DNA from: Dulcicalothrix desertica PCC 7102
Lineage (GTDB): Bacteria; Cyanobacteriota; Cyanobacteriia; Cyanobacteriales; Nostocaceae
Length of the DNA stretch: 64,000 bases
NCBI RefSeq assembly: GCF_003991905.1
Contig: NZ_RSCL01000005.1
Span: 186,001-250,000 of the forward strand
Reading direction: 5' to 3'
Position numbers and translations under genes: made by a program. Shown here piece after piece: positions 15,861 to 23,247 of the stretch. The notes below the pieces were generated by a model. It searched no databases, was not told where the DNA came from, and worked only from the letters and a program-made list of their open reading frames with translations. Each line of letters begins with the position of its first letter. Within the stretch, counting starts at the first letter, position 1.

Positions 15861-17447
15861 TTACGCGATGCCTAGTACTTTGCGTAGAACTGTTTGGTCT
15901 TCTGATTTGACTTTTAGGCGCCCATTTTCGATGTCGCGTATCCAGCTTTGGCTTTTGCCTGCGAGTTTAGCTAGTTCGCGTTGGGAGAGGTTGAGTTTTT
16001 TTCTTGCTTGGGAAATTTGGTCACCTATTAGTCCTGATGTGGTTTTAGTCTTTTTTCGGTTTCTTGTTGTGGTGAGATGCTTTTTTTTAGCTTCGGATAG
16101 TGCTTGCTCAAGTTCGGGTGGTAGGTCGAATGATAAAATGCGCGCGTTCATGAGTAAATTCCATTTGCCTCTTGGACCTGCGTCGGTGAGACGTGAGTTA
16201 CCACCTCCGTCATTAATCCAAAATTCGATAGCTTCGTCGGGGTCTTCGGGAATATCAACTAGCTTTGCCCACATTGGCTGAATATTGGGTGGATAGGTGA
16301 TGGGGTCGAATTTGGGTTTCATTCCGTAGTGATTTAGTACTTCCAAGTCACTTTCAAAGGTTTTCAATAAGCGTTTACGGTCGTCACGCTGTCTACAAGC
16401 TGTGGCAACTTTTTTTTCTCCGTAGGCTACGCGCAGTAATGTAGGGACGGTGATGCGCTGTTCTTTACCCATTTTGGTTTTGAATAATAACCACAGCATT
16501 AAACGCGCGGCGCCTTCGTGTTGCTGCCATATACTCATCACTGTATTCAACAGCGATTTAGGCAAACTACCATATTGATAATAGGCGTTACGCTGCTTAC
16601 AGCCTTGCTTGTTTAGAAAATATTGTGCCCAAATTCCGGCTTTGACTTTAAAAGTTAATCCAATTAGATATTTACATCCCTTGTCGTCTTCTTGGAAGTG
16701 GTGTTGAATATCAACCAAGTGCCACAAAGGACTTTTTTCTATTTCAAATCCTGGTACTCTACCCTGCTGTGCCCAACTAATTGATGTCATTAGTGAACAA
16801 CAACTGCGAACCCAGTTTTTCATTAATGTTAGCTTCGCAGTTTTGTTGAGGTCTTTACGCTTCTCTAATCCCAAATATTTCTCGATTTGTTTGTCATCTA
16901 TAACAAACTCTTGGTTCCACGGTTCGAGGAGGGCAGTTGCATGTGCTGCAAAAATTAGATTTACGAGTGCAGCACGAATATCTAGAGCTTCAACTGCTGC
17001 TGTTGTTGTCGCCAGTTGGTCGCTAAATGGTACTGCTAGATGAAATGCTATGTTACCCTTACCTTGGTTAACTTGGCGCTGATAGCAGATATACCCATCT
17101 TCATCGAGTTCCCACGGTAGAGACGTGCGTTGTGCTAAAACATTAGAAGCTTCCCAAATTGCAATTGCAGAAGCAAAGGGATTATTCTTGCCGTTAGCAA
17201 ATAAATTTGAACTAGTGACTTCGCGTGGTTCAATCTTGCATCTTCCGCGTTTCACCTGTAAGGGAATAGGAGATTTAGTCGGACATATGGTCAAACATTG
17301 AGGTTCGGAGTAAAAACCCTCACAGTTATTACATAGACAAGGGTCAATCCAATATTCGTCATTTACAAGCTTGATAGCACCCACAGGGCATTGAGGACGA
17401 CATTTATCGCATTCAATGCAACTGCTATTTGGAATTGTGTAAGGCAT
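15861..17447 (-). CDS. cnfR: CnfR/PatB-type nif gene activator
   Basis: A 528-residue protein with the rare domain order ferredoxin-like N-terminus plus XRE helix-turn-helix C-terminus, the hallmark of CnfR (PatB). Cysteines C10, C13, C16, C20 and then C37, C39, C42, C51, C55 form two iron-sulfur cluster sites. The helix-turn-helix is at about 475-525 (ISQARKKLNLSQRELAKLAGKSQSWIRDIE). In heterocyst-forming species PatB/CnfR is required for nitrogen fixation genes to be expressed under low oxygen, the clusters being the presumed oxygen sensor. The length fits the family, which is about 530. Divergent from fdxB; an 815-base shared upstream region separates them. Confidence 0.88.
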   Translation of the reverse strand: MPYTIPNSSCIECDKCRPQCPVGAIKLVNDEYWIDPCLCNNCEGFYSEPQCLTICPTKSPIPLQVKRGRCKIEPREVTSSNLFANGKNNPFASAIAIWEASNVLAQRTSLPWELDEDGYICYQRQVNQGKGNIAFHLAVPFSDQLATTTAAVEALDIRAALVNLIFAAHATALLEPWNQEFVIDDKQIEKYLGLEKRKDLNKTAKLTLMKNWVRSCCSLMTSISWAQQGRVPGFEIEKSPLWHLVDIQHHFQEDDKGCKYLIGLTFKVKAGIWAQYFLNKQGCKQRNAYYQYGSLPKSLLNTVMSIWQQHEGAARLMLWLLFKTKMGKEQRITVPTLLRVAYGEKKVATACRQRDDRKRLLKTFESDLEVLNHYGMKPKFDPITYPPNIQPMWAKLVDIPEDPDEAIEFWINDGGGNSRLTDAGPRGKWNLLMNARILSFDLPPELEQALSEAKKKHLTTTRNRKKTKTTSGLIGDQISQARKKLNLSQRELAKLAGKSQSWIRDIENGRLKVKSEDQTVLRKVLGIA

Positions 17448-17524
17448 AAGGTAATGGCCACATTACTTCATTCGTATGCTTGGTTATAAATTAGCCCCTG
17501 GATAGCAGAATGTTAGTTCATATA

Positions 17525-17555
17525 AGTATTTAGAATACTTTGATTTGAATACTAT
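17525..17555. promoter_or_regulatory. Paired AATACT palindromes upstream of cnfR
   Basis: AGTATTTAGAATACT at 17525-17539 is a palindrome with six-base arms. GAATACTATTC follows at about 17547-17557, so AATACT recurs in the same orientation about 15 bases later. The pair lies about 80-110 bases upstream of the cnfR start codon and could be a regulator site. It is not a canonical NtcA site, since the GTA..TAC spacing is seven rather than eight. Confidence 0.35.
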
Positions 17556-17845
17556 TCAGGGTTATTAGTCGATTCGTTTTATTCTGAATGTTTTCTATTC
17601 ATAACAATTCCACAAACAACTTTACAAAGTTGTTCATAACGAGCCAAGATGTCTTGATTTTTCATATTCATAGCCCCAATAAAATTTCCTAATCCTTCCT
17701 ATTTATTTATCTGTACAAGCTAATAGTTCTTGAGTAACACAAGCGACTATATTTAAAACTTCGGCGCCTTTGTTAATATTATTAATAAATAATAAAAAAT
17801 ATAAAAATGTAACCAAAATAACCCTTTGTATAAATAATATTGTAG

Positions 17846-17904
17846 GGTGCGTGACGTTTACAACAAACTCAAACGAAGCAAATAACCCCGTAACGTCACG
17901 CACC
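17846..17904. repeat. Inverted repeat GGTGCGTGACGTT
   Basis: GGTGCGTGACGTT at 17846-17858 and AACGTCACGCACC at 17892-17904 are perfect 13-base arms. This is a dispersed palindromic element of cyanobacterial type in the cnfR-fdxB spacer. A 67-codon minus-strand frame across it is not called. Confidence 0.8.
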
Positions 17905-17963
17905 ATATTATAATTTTTTATTAATTGAGAACAAATATCAATGAAGGATGTTTTAAAAATTAT

Positions 17964-18046
17964 AAAATGTCATTAGTCACCGTAGCGAAGAATCTATAAT
18001 ATTGCAGTTGGAAAGAGATGCTTCACTACGGTGAATCATGACATTT
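17964..18046. repeat. Inverted repeat ending in AAATGTCAT
   Basis: Outer arms AAATGTCAT (17964-17972) and ATGACATTT (18038-18046) enclose inner complementary blocks ACCGTAG with GAAG and CTTC with CTACGGT. The same kind of element, with CTTCAC and TGTCAT blocks, recurs near 36850-36955 and 53423-53481. Confidence 0.7.
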
Positions 18047-18262
18047 AACAAACGGTTAATAAAAATAATTTGCATTACAAATAAAAATATTTAATTAGCA
18101 TATTTACAAAAAAGAATAAAAACTATTTTTTAACATAGACAATAATGTTACTTTTTCAAAAAAAAGCATCTGATAACATCAAAACTAGAGAGTGAATAAA
18201 GTACTAGTGCATAGGGTAAAATCTAGCACAAAATTAAACAAAAAATTGCTGAAGGTTAACAC

Positions 18263-18556
18263 ATGGCTACTCTAACAGGTTTGACATTTGGTGGAAAAAC
18301 TTGGACACCTAAATTTGTTCAAGAAATTGACCAAGATAAATGTATCGGTTGTGGCAGATGCTTCAAAATCTGTGGACACGATGTATTGCTGTTAAAAGCA
18401 ATGAATGAAGAAGGTGAGTTTGTCGAAGATGAAGAAGACGATGAAATTGAAAAGAAAGTCATGACTGTAAAAAATCCTGACAATTGTATTGGTTGTGAAG
18501 CTTGTGCCAAAATTTGCTCGAAAAATTGCTATACTCATGCGTCGTTGGATAATTAA
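18263..18556 (+). CDS. fdxB: Nif-specific ferredoxin III (FdxB)
   Basis: A 97-residue ferredoxin with two complete cluster motifs, [11 protein letters not shown] at about 32-42 and [11 protein letters not shown] at about 75-85, separated by an acidic linker ([17 protein letters not shown]). This layout is that of the nif-associated ferredoxin III. It likely supplies electrons for nitrogenase or cofactor assembly. It is divergent from cnfR and upstream of the coxBAC operon; the start ATG follows GAAGGTTAAC. A hairpin at 18572-18592 follows the stop codon. Confidence 0.88.
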   Translation: MATLTGLTFGGKTWTPKFVQEIDQDKCIGCGRCFKICGHDVLLLKAMNEEGEFVEDEEDDEIEKKVMTVKNPDNCIGCEACAKICSKNCYTHASLDN

Positions 18557-18571
18557 TTGAATGCACAGGCT

Positions 18572-18592
18572 GCACAGGCAAGATGCCTGTGC
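18572..18592 (+). terminator. Hairpin after fdxB
   Basis: GCACAGGCA and TGCCTGTGC form a perfect nine-base-pair stem with an AGA loop, followed by TACAATTTGTTTTT. It lies 16 bases beyond the fdxB stop. Confidence 0.6.
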
Positions 18593-18626
18593 TACAATTT
18601 GTTTTTAAATATTTTTATAACACGTT

Positions 18627-18654
18627 GTAGAGACGCGCAAATTTGCGTCTCTAC
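18627..18654. repeat. GTAGAGACG palindromic element, copy 1
   Basis: A near-perfect 28-base palindrome with GTAGAGACGC and GCGTCTCTAC ends. Related copies lie at 23064-23091, 35032-35059, 37088-37115 and, inside a gene, 45123-45148. The remaining bases up to coxB are AT-rich without other structure. Confidence 0.85.
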
Positions 18655-18884
18655 ATTTATGTTTATTATTAACATATATAATAAAAAATAAGATATTAAA
18701 AAAACTTAAAAATTTAACTAAAATCTATCAAAGTGTGTCAAAACTAGAAATAGTAAAAACAGGTTTAAAGGTGTAAGAGGCAATTGCTATCAAGTTATTA
18801 ACCTTCAAGTATTTATTTGTAGCAATACCCACGTATCTATAAAAGCAACACCCTCAACGACAAGAAACACTTATCGTTTTTAGT

Positions 18885-19949
18885 ATGCAACAAGTTCCTG
18901 TTTCTCTTTTGACCCTTGTTGCTGGCATACTCGTTACACTTGTAAGCATCTGGGTAGGTCAGCACTCGGCTAGTTTGTTACCAGTGCAAGCATCTGAACA
19001 AGCTCCACTAGTAGACAGATTTTTCCAAATTTTGGTTGGTATTGGTACGGCATTGTTTTTGATAGTGCAAGGCGCCATTGTTCTTTTCATGTTTCAATAT
19101 CGGCAGCGTCAAGGTGATGACCGTGATGGAACGTTAATCGAAGGAAATTTCCCGTTAGAAATATTCTGGACAGCGATTCCCTCGATAATAGTCATTGGAC
19201 TTGGAATATACAGCGTTGATGTATACACGCAGATGGGTGGTTTGAGTGTAGGGCATCATTCAATGGCTGAACATGCTGCTGCACCAGTTAAGGGAACTGC
19301 CTTGGCTGGAACACTGAGTGAAACTTCTGATATTGAAGCACTAACTGAAGAAATACCGAAAGACGAAGTTATTCCAGAACCAGCGAGAGCAGAAACATCA
19401 TTAGAAGAAGCACCTGTTGAAGCACCATTACTGGCGCCTATCGAAGAACCTATAACTCTCCCTGTTAAAACACCAATAAAAAGACCAGTCAAAAAATTGG
19501 TAAATGTACCTCAACCAGGTATTGGTATTGGCGCCAACCCAAAAGTTTTGGGTAATGCTGCGGATTTAGTTGTGAATGTAACAGGTATGCAATTTGCTTG
19601 GATATTTAATTATCCTGAAACTGATATTACATCTGGTGAGCTACATGTACCTGTGGGCGCCGATGTTCAAGTAAATCTTGCAGCGTCAGATGTTATTCAC
19701 TCTTTGTGGATACCGCAATTCCGACTAAAACAAGACGCTATACCCGGACAAGCAACGGGTTTAAGATTTAAAGCTACCAGACCAGGTACATATCCGATAG
19801 TTTGTGCAGAACTTTGCGGAGGATATCATGGTTCGATGCGTTCTCAAGTCATTGTTCATACACCCGATGAATATCAAGAATGGCTCGAATCAAATCGTAT
19901 TGCTAGCGCACAAAATCAACAAATAGCAGCAGCTTTACAAACCCACTAA
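18885..19949 (+). CDS. coxB: Cytochrome c oxidase subunit II (heterocyst-type Cox2)
   Basis: Subunit II of an aa3-type oxidase, 354 residues. Membrane helices lie near 5-25, 48-70 and 88-108. The CuA site is intact: CAELCGGYHGSM holds two Cys, Glu, His and Met, with the first His in DVIHSLW. Residues about 125-215 form an unusual Pro/Glu/Lys-rich insertion (blocks such as EEAPVEAPLLAPIEEP and VKTPIKRPVKKL) between the second membrane segment region and the CuA domain; it looks disordered. Together with cnfR and fdxB next door, the operon matches the heterocyst-specific Cox2 oxidase that removes oxygen from nitrogenase. Confidence 0.9.
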   Translation: MQQVPVSLLTLVAGILVTLVSIWVGQHSASLLPVQASEQAPLVDRFFQILVGIGTALFLIVQGAIVLFMFQYRQRQGDDRDGTLIEGNFPLEIFWTAIPSIIVIGLGIYSVDVYTQMGGLSVGHHSMAEHAAAPVKGTALAGTLSETSDIEALTEEIPKDEVIPEPARAETSLEEAPVEAPLLAPIEEPITLPVKTPIKRPVKKLVNVPQPGIGIGANPKVLGNAADLVVNVTGMQFAWIFNYPETDITSGELHVPVGADVQVNLAASDVIHSLWIPQFRLKQDAIPGQATGLRFKATRPGTYPIVCAELCGGYHGSMRSQVIVHTPDEYQEWLESNRIASAQNQQIAAALQTH

Positions 19950-19998
19950 CCTTTCTCCCCTTCAAAGGGGGTGGGTAATCCATACTCATACAAATTTT

Positions 19999-21681
19999 AT
20001 GACATTACAACTTCCACAAAATAGTCCTCCTGGGAAAAAACCAGAGAATGTGGTCGTTACCAGCCACACCACCCATCAAAAAGCTTGGAAATGGTACCAC
20101 TACTTTACATTTAACGTTGACCACAAGGTAATTGGCATACAGTATTTAGTTACTGCATTTGGCTTTTATCTGATTGGTGGGTTGATGGCAGTGGCAATGC
20201 GTACTGAGTTAGCCACTCCCGACCCCGATGTACTTGACCCAAACTTGTACAACGCTTTCATGACTAATCACGGCACCATCATGATATTTCTTTGGATTGT
20301 GCCTAGTGCTATTGGTGGTTTTGGTAACTATCTTGTACCACTAATGATAGGCGCCCGTGATATGGCATTTCCAAAATTGAATGCCATTGCGTTTTGGCTT
20401 AACCCACCTGCGGGACTTTTGCTAGTTGCAAGTTTCTTTTTTGGTGGTTCACAGTCAGGGTGGACGGCATATCCTCCATTGTCACTGATAACGGCGCCTA
20501 TCGCTCAGAGTTTGTGGATTCTGGCAATTGTACTAGTAGGTACTTCATCAATTTTGGGTTCGGTAAACTTTGTCGTCACCATATTAAAGATGAAAGTACC
20601 CAGTATGCGCTGGGACCAACTACCTTTATTTTGCTGGGCAATTTTAGCAACCTCTGTTCTAGCGTTAGTGTCTACTCCTGTATTAGCGTCGGGGTTAGTT
20701 TTATTACTGTTTGATATCAACTTTGGAACATCATTTTTTAAACCAGATGCGGGTGGAAACGTCGTTTTATATCAACACTTGTTCTGGTTCTACTCGCACC
20801 CGGCAGTGTATTTAATGATTCTGCCTGTGTTCGGTATCATGTCCGAAGTGATTCCTGTACATTCACGCAAACATATCTTTGGTTATAAAGCAATTGCTTA
20901 CTCTAGCTTGGCGATTTGCGTAGTAGGTTTGTTTGTGTGGGTTCACCACATGTTTACCAGTGGTACCCCAGGTTGGATGCGGATGTTCTTTACTATTTCT
21001 ACTTTATTAGTTGCTGTACCCACAGGTGTAAAAATCTTTGGTTGGGTTGCAACACTTTGGCAAGGTAAAATTCGTTATACCAGTGCAATGCTATTTGCCA
21101 TTGGTTTACTGTCAATGTTTGTGTTAGGGGGTATTGGTGGTGTCATGCTTGGAACCACTCCCTTCGATATTCACGTTCACGACTCATACTATATAGTTGC
21201 TCACTTCCATTACGTACTATTTGGTGGTTCAGTATTTGGTATTTACTCAGGTATTTACCACTGGTTCCCCAAAATGACTGGAAGAATGCTTAACGAAACT
21301 TGGGGACGAGTTCATTTTGCTCTAACTTTCGTTGGTACTCACCTTACTTTCTTCCCTATGCACGAATTGGGACTACAAGGAATGCCTCGTCGTGTTGCTA
21401 TGTATGACCCACAATTTACAGCTATCAACCAACTTTGTACTTACGGCGCCTTTTTATTAGCTTTCTCTGTAATACCTTTTACTATCAACGTGATTACAAG
21501 TTGGAGAAAAGGCGAAGTCGCAGGTGATAACCCTTGGAATGCGCTCACTCTGGAATGGACAACTGCTTCTCCCCCAGCAATTGAAAACTGGGAAGAATTA
21601 CCTGTTGTTATACATGGGCCATATGAATATGGTCTAACCGATAATCATCGCGCGGACGGACTATCAGAGGCGCGGAGTTAG
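19999..21681 (+). CDS. coxA: Cytochrome c oxidase subunit I
   Basis: Catalytic subunit of 560 residues with the twelve-helix haem-copper oxidase core. Haem and CuB ligands are visible: NHGTIMIF near the first haem ligand, FWFYSHPAVYLMILP with the CuB His and cross-linked Tyr, the VHHMFTSG pair, and HDSYYIVAHFHYVL with the two haem histidines. It reduces oxygen to water in the membrane. Fifty bases separate it from coxB. The repeat block downstream may affect transcription into coxC. Confidence 0.93.
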   Translation: MTLQLPQNSPPGKKPENVVVTSHTTHQKAWKWYHYFTFNVDHKVIGIQYLVTAFGFYLIGGLMAVAMRTELATPDPDVLDPNLYNAFMTNHGTIMIFLWIVPSAIGGFGNYLVPLMIGARDMAFPKLNAIAFWLNPPAGLLLVASFFFGGSQSGWTAYPPLSLITAPIAQSLWILAIVLVGTSSILGSVNFVVTILKMKVPSMRWDQLPLFCWAILATSVLALVSTPVLASGLVLLLFDINFGTSFFKPDAGGNVVLYQHLFWFYSHPAVYLMILPVFGIMSEVIPVHSRKHIFGYKAIAYSSLAICVVGLFVWVHHMFTSGTPGWMRMFFTISTLLVAVPTGVKIFGWVATLWQGKIRYTSAMLFAIGLLSMFVLGGIGGVMLGTTPFDIHVHDSYYIVAHFHYVLFGGSVFGIYSGIYHWFPKMTGRMLNETWGRVHFALTFVGTHLTFFPMHELGLQGMPRRVAMYDPQFTAINQLCTYGAFLLAFSVIPFTINVITSWRKGEVAGDNPWNALTLEWTTASPPAIENWEELPVVIHGPYEYGLTDNHRADGLSEARS

Positions 21682-21800
21682 GAGTTAGGAGTTAGGAGTT
21701 AGGAGTTGGGAGTTAATAACTTATAATTCCTAACTCATAACTTTTTAACTTACGACTCTTAACTCAGCACTCAGCACTCAACACTCAGCACTCAGCACTT
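21664..21800. repeat. Heptamer repeats between coxA and coxC
   Basis: Tandem GGAGTTA-type heptads (about five) are followed by an inverted partial copy (CCTAACTC) and then by tandem CACTCAG-type heptads (about five). This is the short tandemly repeated repetitive (STRR) type known from heterocystous cyanobacteria. The first copies begin right at the coxA stop codon. Confidence 0.9.
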
Positions 21801-21809
21801 TTAACTTAT

Positions 21810-22400
21810 ATGACAGCAGTAACACCAACAGATACATCCCACCACGAGGAACATCCTGATTTACGGGTTATAGGTTTATTAACCTTTCTTGCTTCAGAGT
21901 CGCTGATGTTCGGTGGATTCTTTGCAACTTACTTGTTTTTCAAAGGAGTAACTCCTGTTTTTCCGCCTAAAGGTACCGAGGTAGAGTTATATTTACCTGC
22001 TATTAACACTGCTATTCTGGTTTCTAGTAGCTTTGTGATTCACCTTGGGGATGCAGCAATTAAGCGTGGCAGTGTCTGGGGAATGCGGTTTTGGTATTTT
22101 GTTACCGCTATTATGGGCGCCACCTTTTTAGCTGGTCAAATTTACGAGTACCAGCATTTGGGATACGGTCTAACGACAAATATATTTTCCAACTGCTTTT
22201 ACATTTTGACTGGGTTTCACGGTTTACACGTTTTTATCGGACTGTTGTTGATTTTGGGTGTAATTTGGCGGTCGCGGCGCCAGGGCCATTATTCTGCCCA
22301 TAAGCACACTGGTATCGAAATGGCAGAAATATACTGGCACTTTGTGGATATTATTTGGATTATCCTGTTTTTGCTTTTGTATGTAATGACTCAGTTTTAG
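21810..22400 (+). CDS. coxC: Cytochrome c oxidase subunit III
   Basis: A 196-residue membrane subunit, shorter than mitochondrial subunit III as usual for cyanobacteria. Five hydrophobic helices are seen. Family features include LASESLMFGGFFATYLFF near the start, GFHGLHVFIGLLLILG in the middle and YWHFVDIIWIILFLLLYV at the end. Third gene of the coxBAC operon, although 128 bases of heptamer repeats separate it from coxA. Confidence 0.92.
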   Translation: MTAVTPTDTSHHEEHPDLRVIGLLTFLASESLMFGGFFATYLFFKGVTPVFPPKGTEVELYLPAINTAILVSSSFVIHLGDAAIKRGSVWGMRFWYFVTAIMGATFLAGQIYEYQHLGYGLTTNIFSNCFYILTGFHGLHVFIGLLLILGVIWRSRRQGHYSAHKHTGIEMAEIYWHFVDIIWIILFLLLYVMTQF

Positions 22401-22577
22401 GGTATGGGTTTTGTTTTTTGATGTTGGGGGCGGGTGATAACGAAAAATCATTGTTGTTTTCGATTTTGGTTTTTTGTTATCGATTCGGACGGGGCGGGTT
22501 TACAGGATTTTTCGTTACTGTTTAAAGTTGTGGGTTAACCCGCCCCTACAATAACATTTTCCTCGATATTTTTTATT

Positions 22578-23051
22578 ATGTTTTCTTGGTTTAACGTTCC
22601 GGATGATATTAAACAACTATTAATACTTGCTGCTGATAACTGGCAAGATACGTCAAAATCACAGCACTATATAAATCAAGCACTAAGTCAAACAGATAAT
22701 TCTATAGATGTTTTAGTTGCTGCATATCGTTACTTTTACTATAAAAATAATTATGAAATGGCACTAAGTACAGCTAATCAGGTTATAAATAATATTAAAG
22801 ACTCAGAAAATTTACCGGATAACTGGGAACAACTTCAACCTGTGTTATTTAGTCGTAAAGAAGACTCGCAAATTCGACTTTATTTAAATGCTTATGCAGC
22901 TTCAGGATTAGTGCTAGCAAAGCTTGGTGATATTGAACAGGCTAAAACTATTTGCGAGCGTATTAAAGAAATTGATGTAAATAACGAATTTGCTGGCGCC
23001 AGTATTTTGCTTGATATTCTCACTCGTCCACCTGAAAACGAAGATGATTAA
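22578..23051 (+). CDS. TPR-like helical protein downstream of coxBAC
   Basis: A 157-residue soluble protein made of helix pairs: the stretches DVLVAAYRYFYYKNNYEMALSTA and LVLAKLGDIEQAKTICERI have TPR spacing. The size and position after cox genes suggest an accessory factor for the oxidase or an expression partner, but no function is known to me. A GTAGAGACG palindrome just after the stop may terminate transcription. Confidence 0.6.
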   Translation: MFSWFNVPDDIKQLLILAADNWQDTSKSQHYINQALSQTDNSIDVLVAAYRYFYYKNNYEMALSTANQVINNIKDSENLPDNWEQLQPVLFSRKEDSQIRLYLNAYAASGLVLAKLGDIEQAKTICERIKEIDVNNEFAGASILLDILTRPPENEDD

Positions 23052-23063
23052 AATCCCCGCATT

Positions 23064-23091
23064 GTAGAGACGCGATTAATCGCGTCTCTAC
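23064..23091. repeat. GTAGAGACG palindromic element, copy 2
   Basis: A perfect 28-base palindrome with GTAGAGACGCGATT as its left half. The identical 28 bases recur at 37088-37115. Confidence 0.9.
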
Positions 23092-23247
23092 ATTTAGGTC
23101 TTTTTCACAAATCATGTGGGACTGGTATATGTTACAATTCTGAATAATTTCTCAAAATGATAATTTATTATTTAGGGATGCAGTAAATAAAATTTATGTA
23201 TTATTTATGGCTTCATGGGCAATTGAATATTTTTTGATTGAAGTTTT

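Noticed and set aside
15861-17447. Considered as a plain ferredoxin or a plain XRE regulator
   Set aside because: Both domains are in one frame with the full length expected for CnfR/PatB, so the combined call is better.
17703-17906. 67-codon minus-strand frame between cnfR and fdxB
   Set aside because: It runs through the perfect inverted repeat at 17846-17904 and has no ribosome site.
17448-18262. Canonical NtcA site (GTA-N8-TAC) near cnfR/fdxB
   Set aside because: The nearest match has a seven-base gap; I did not find a proper site by eye.
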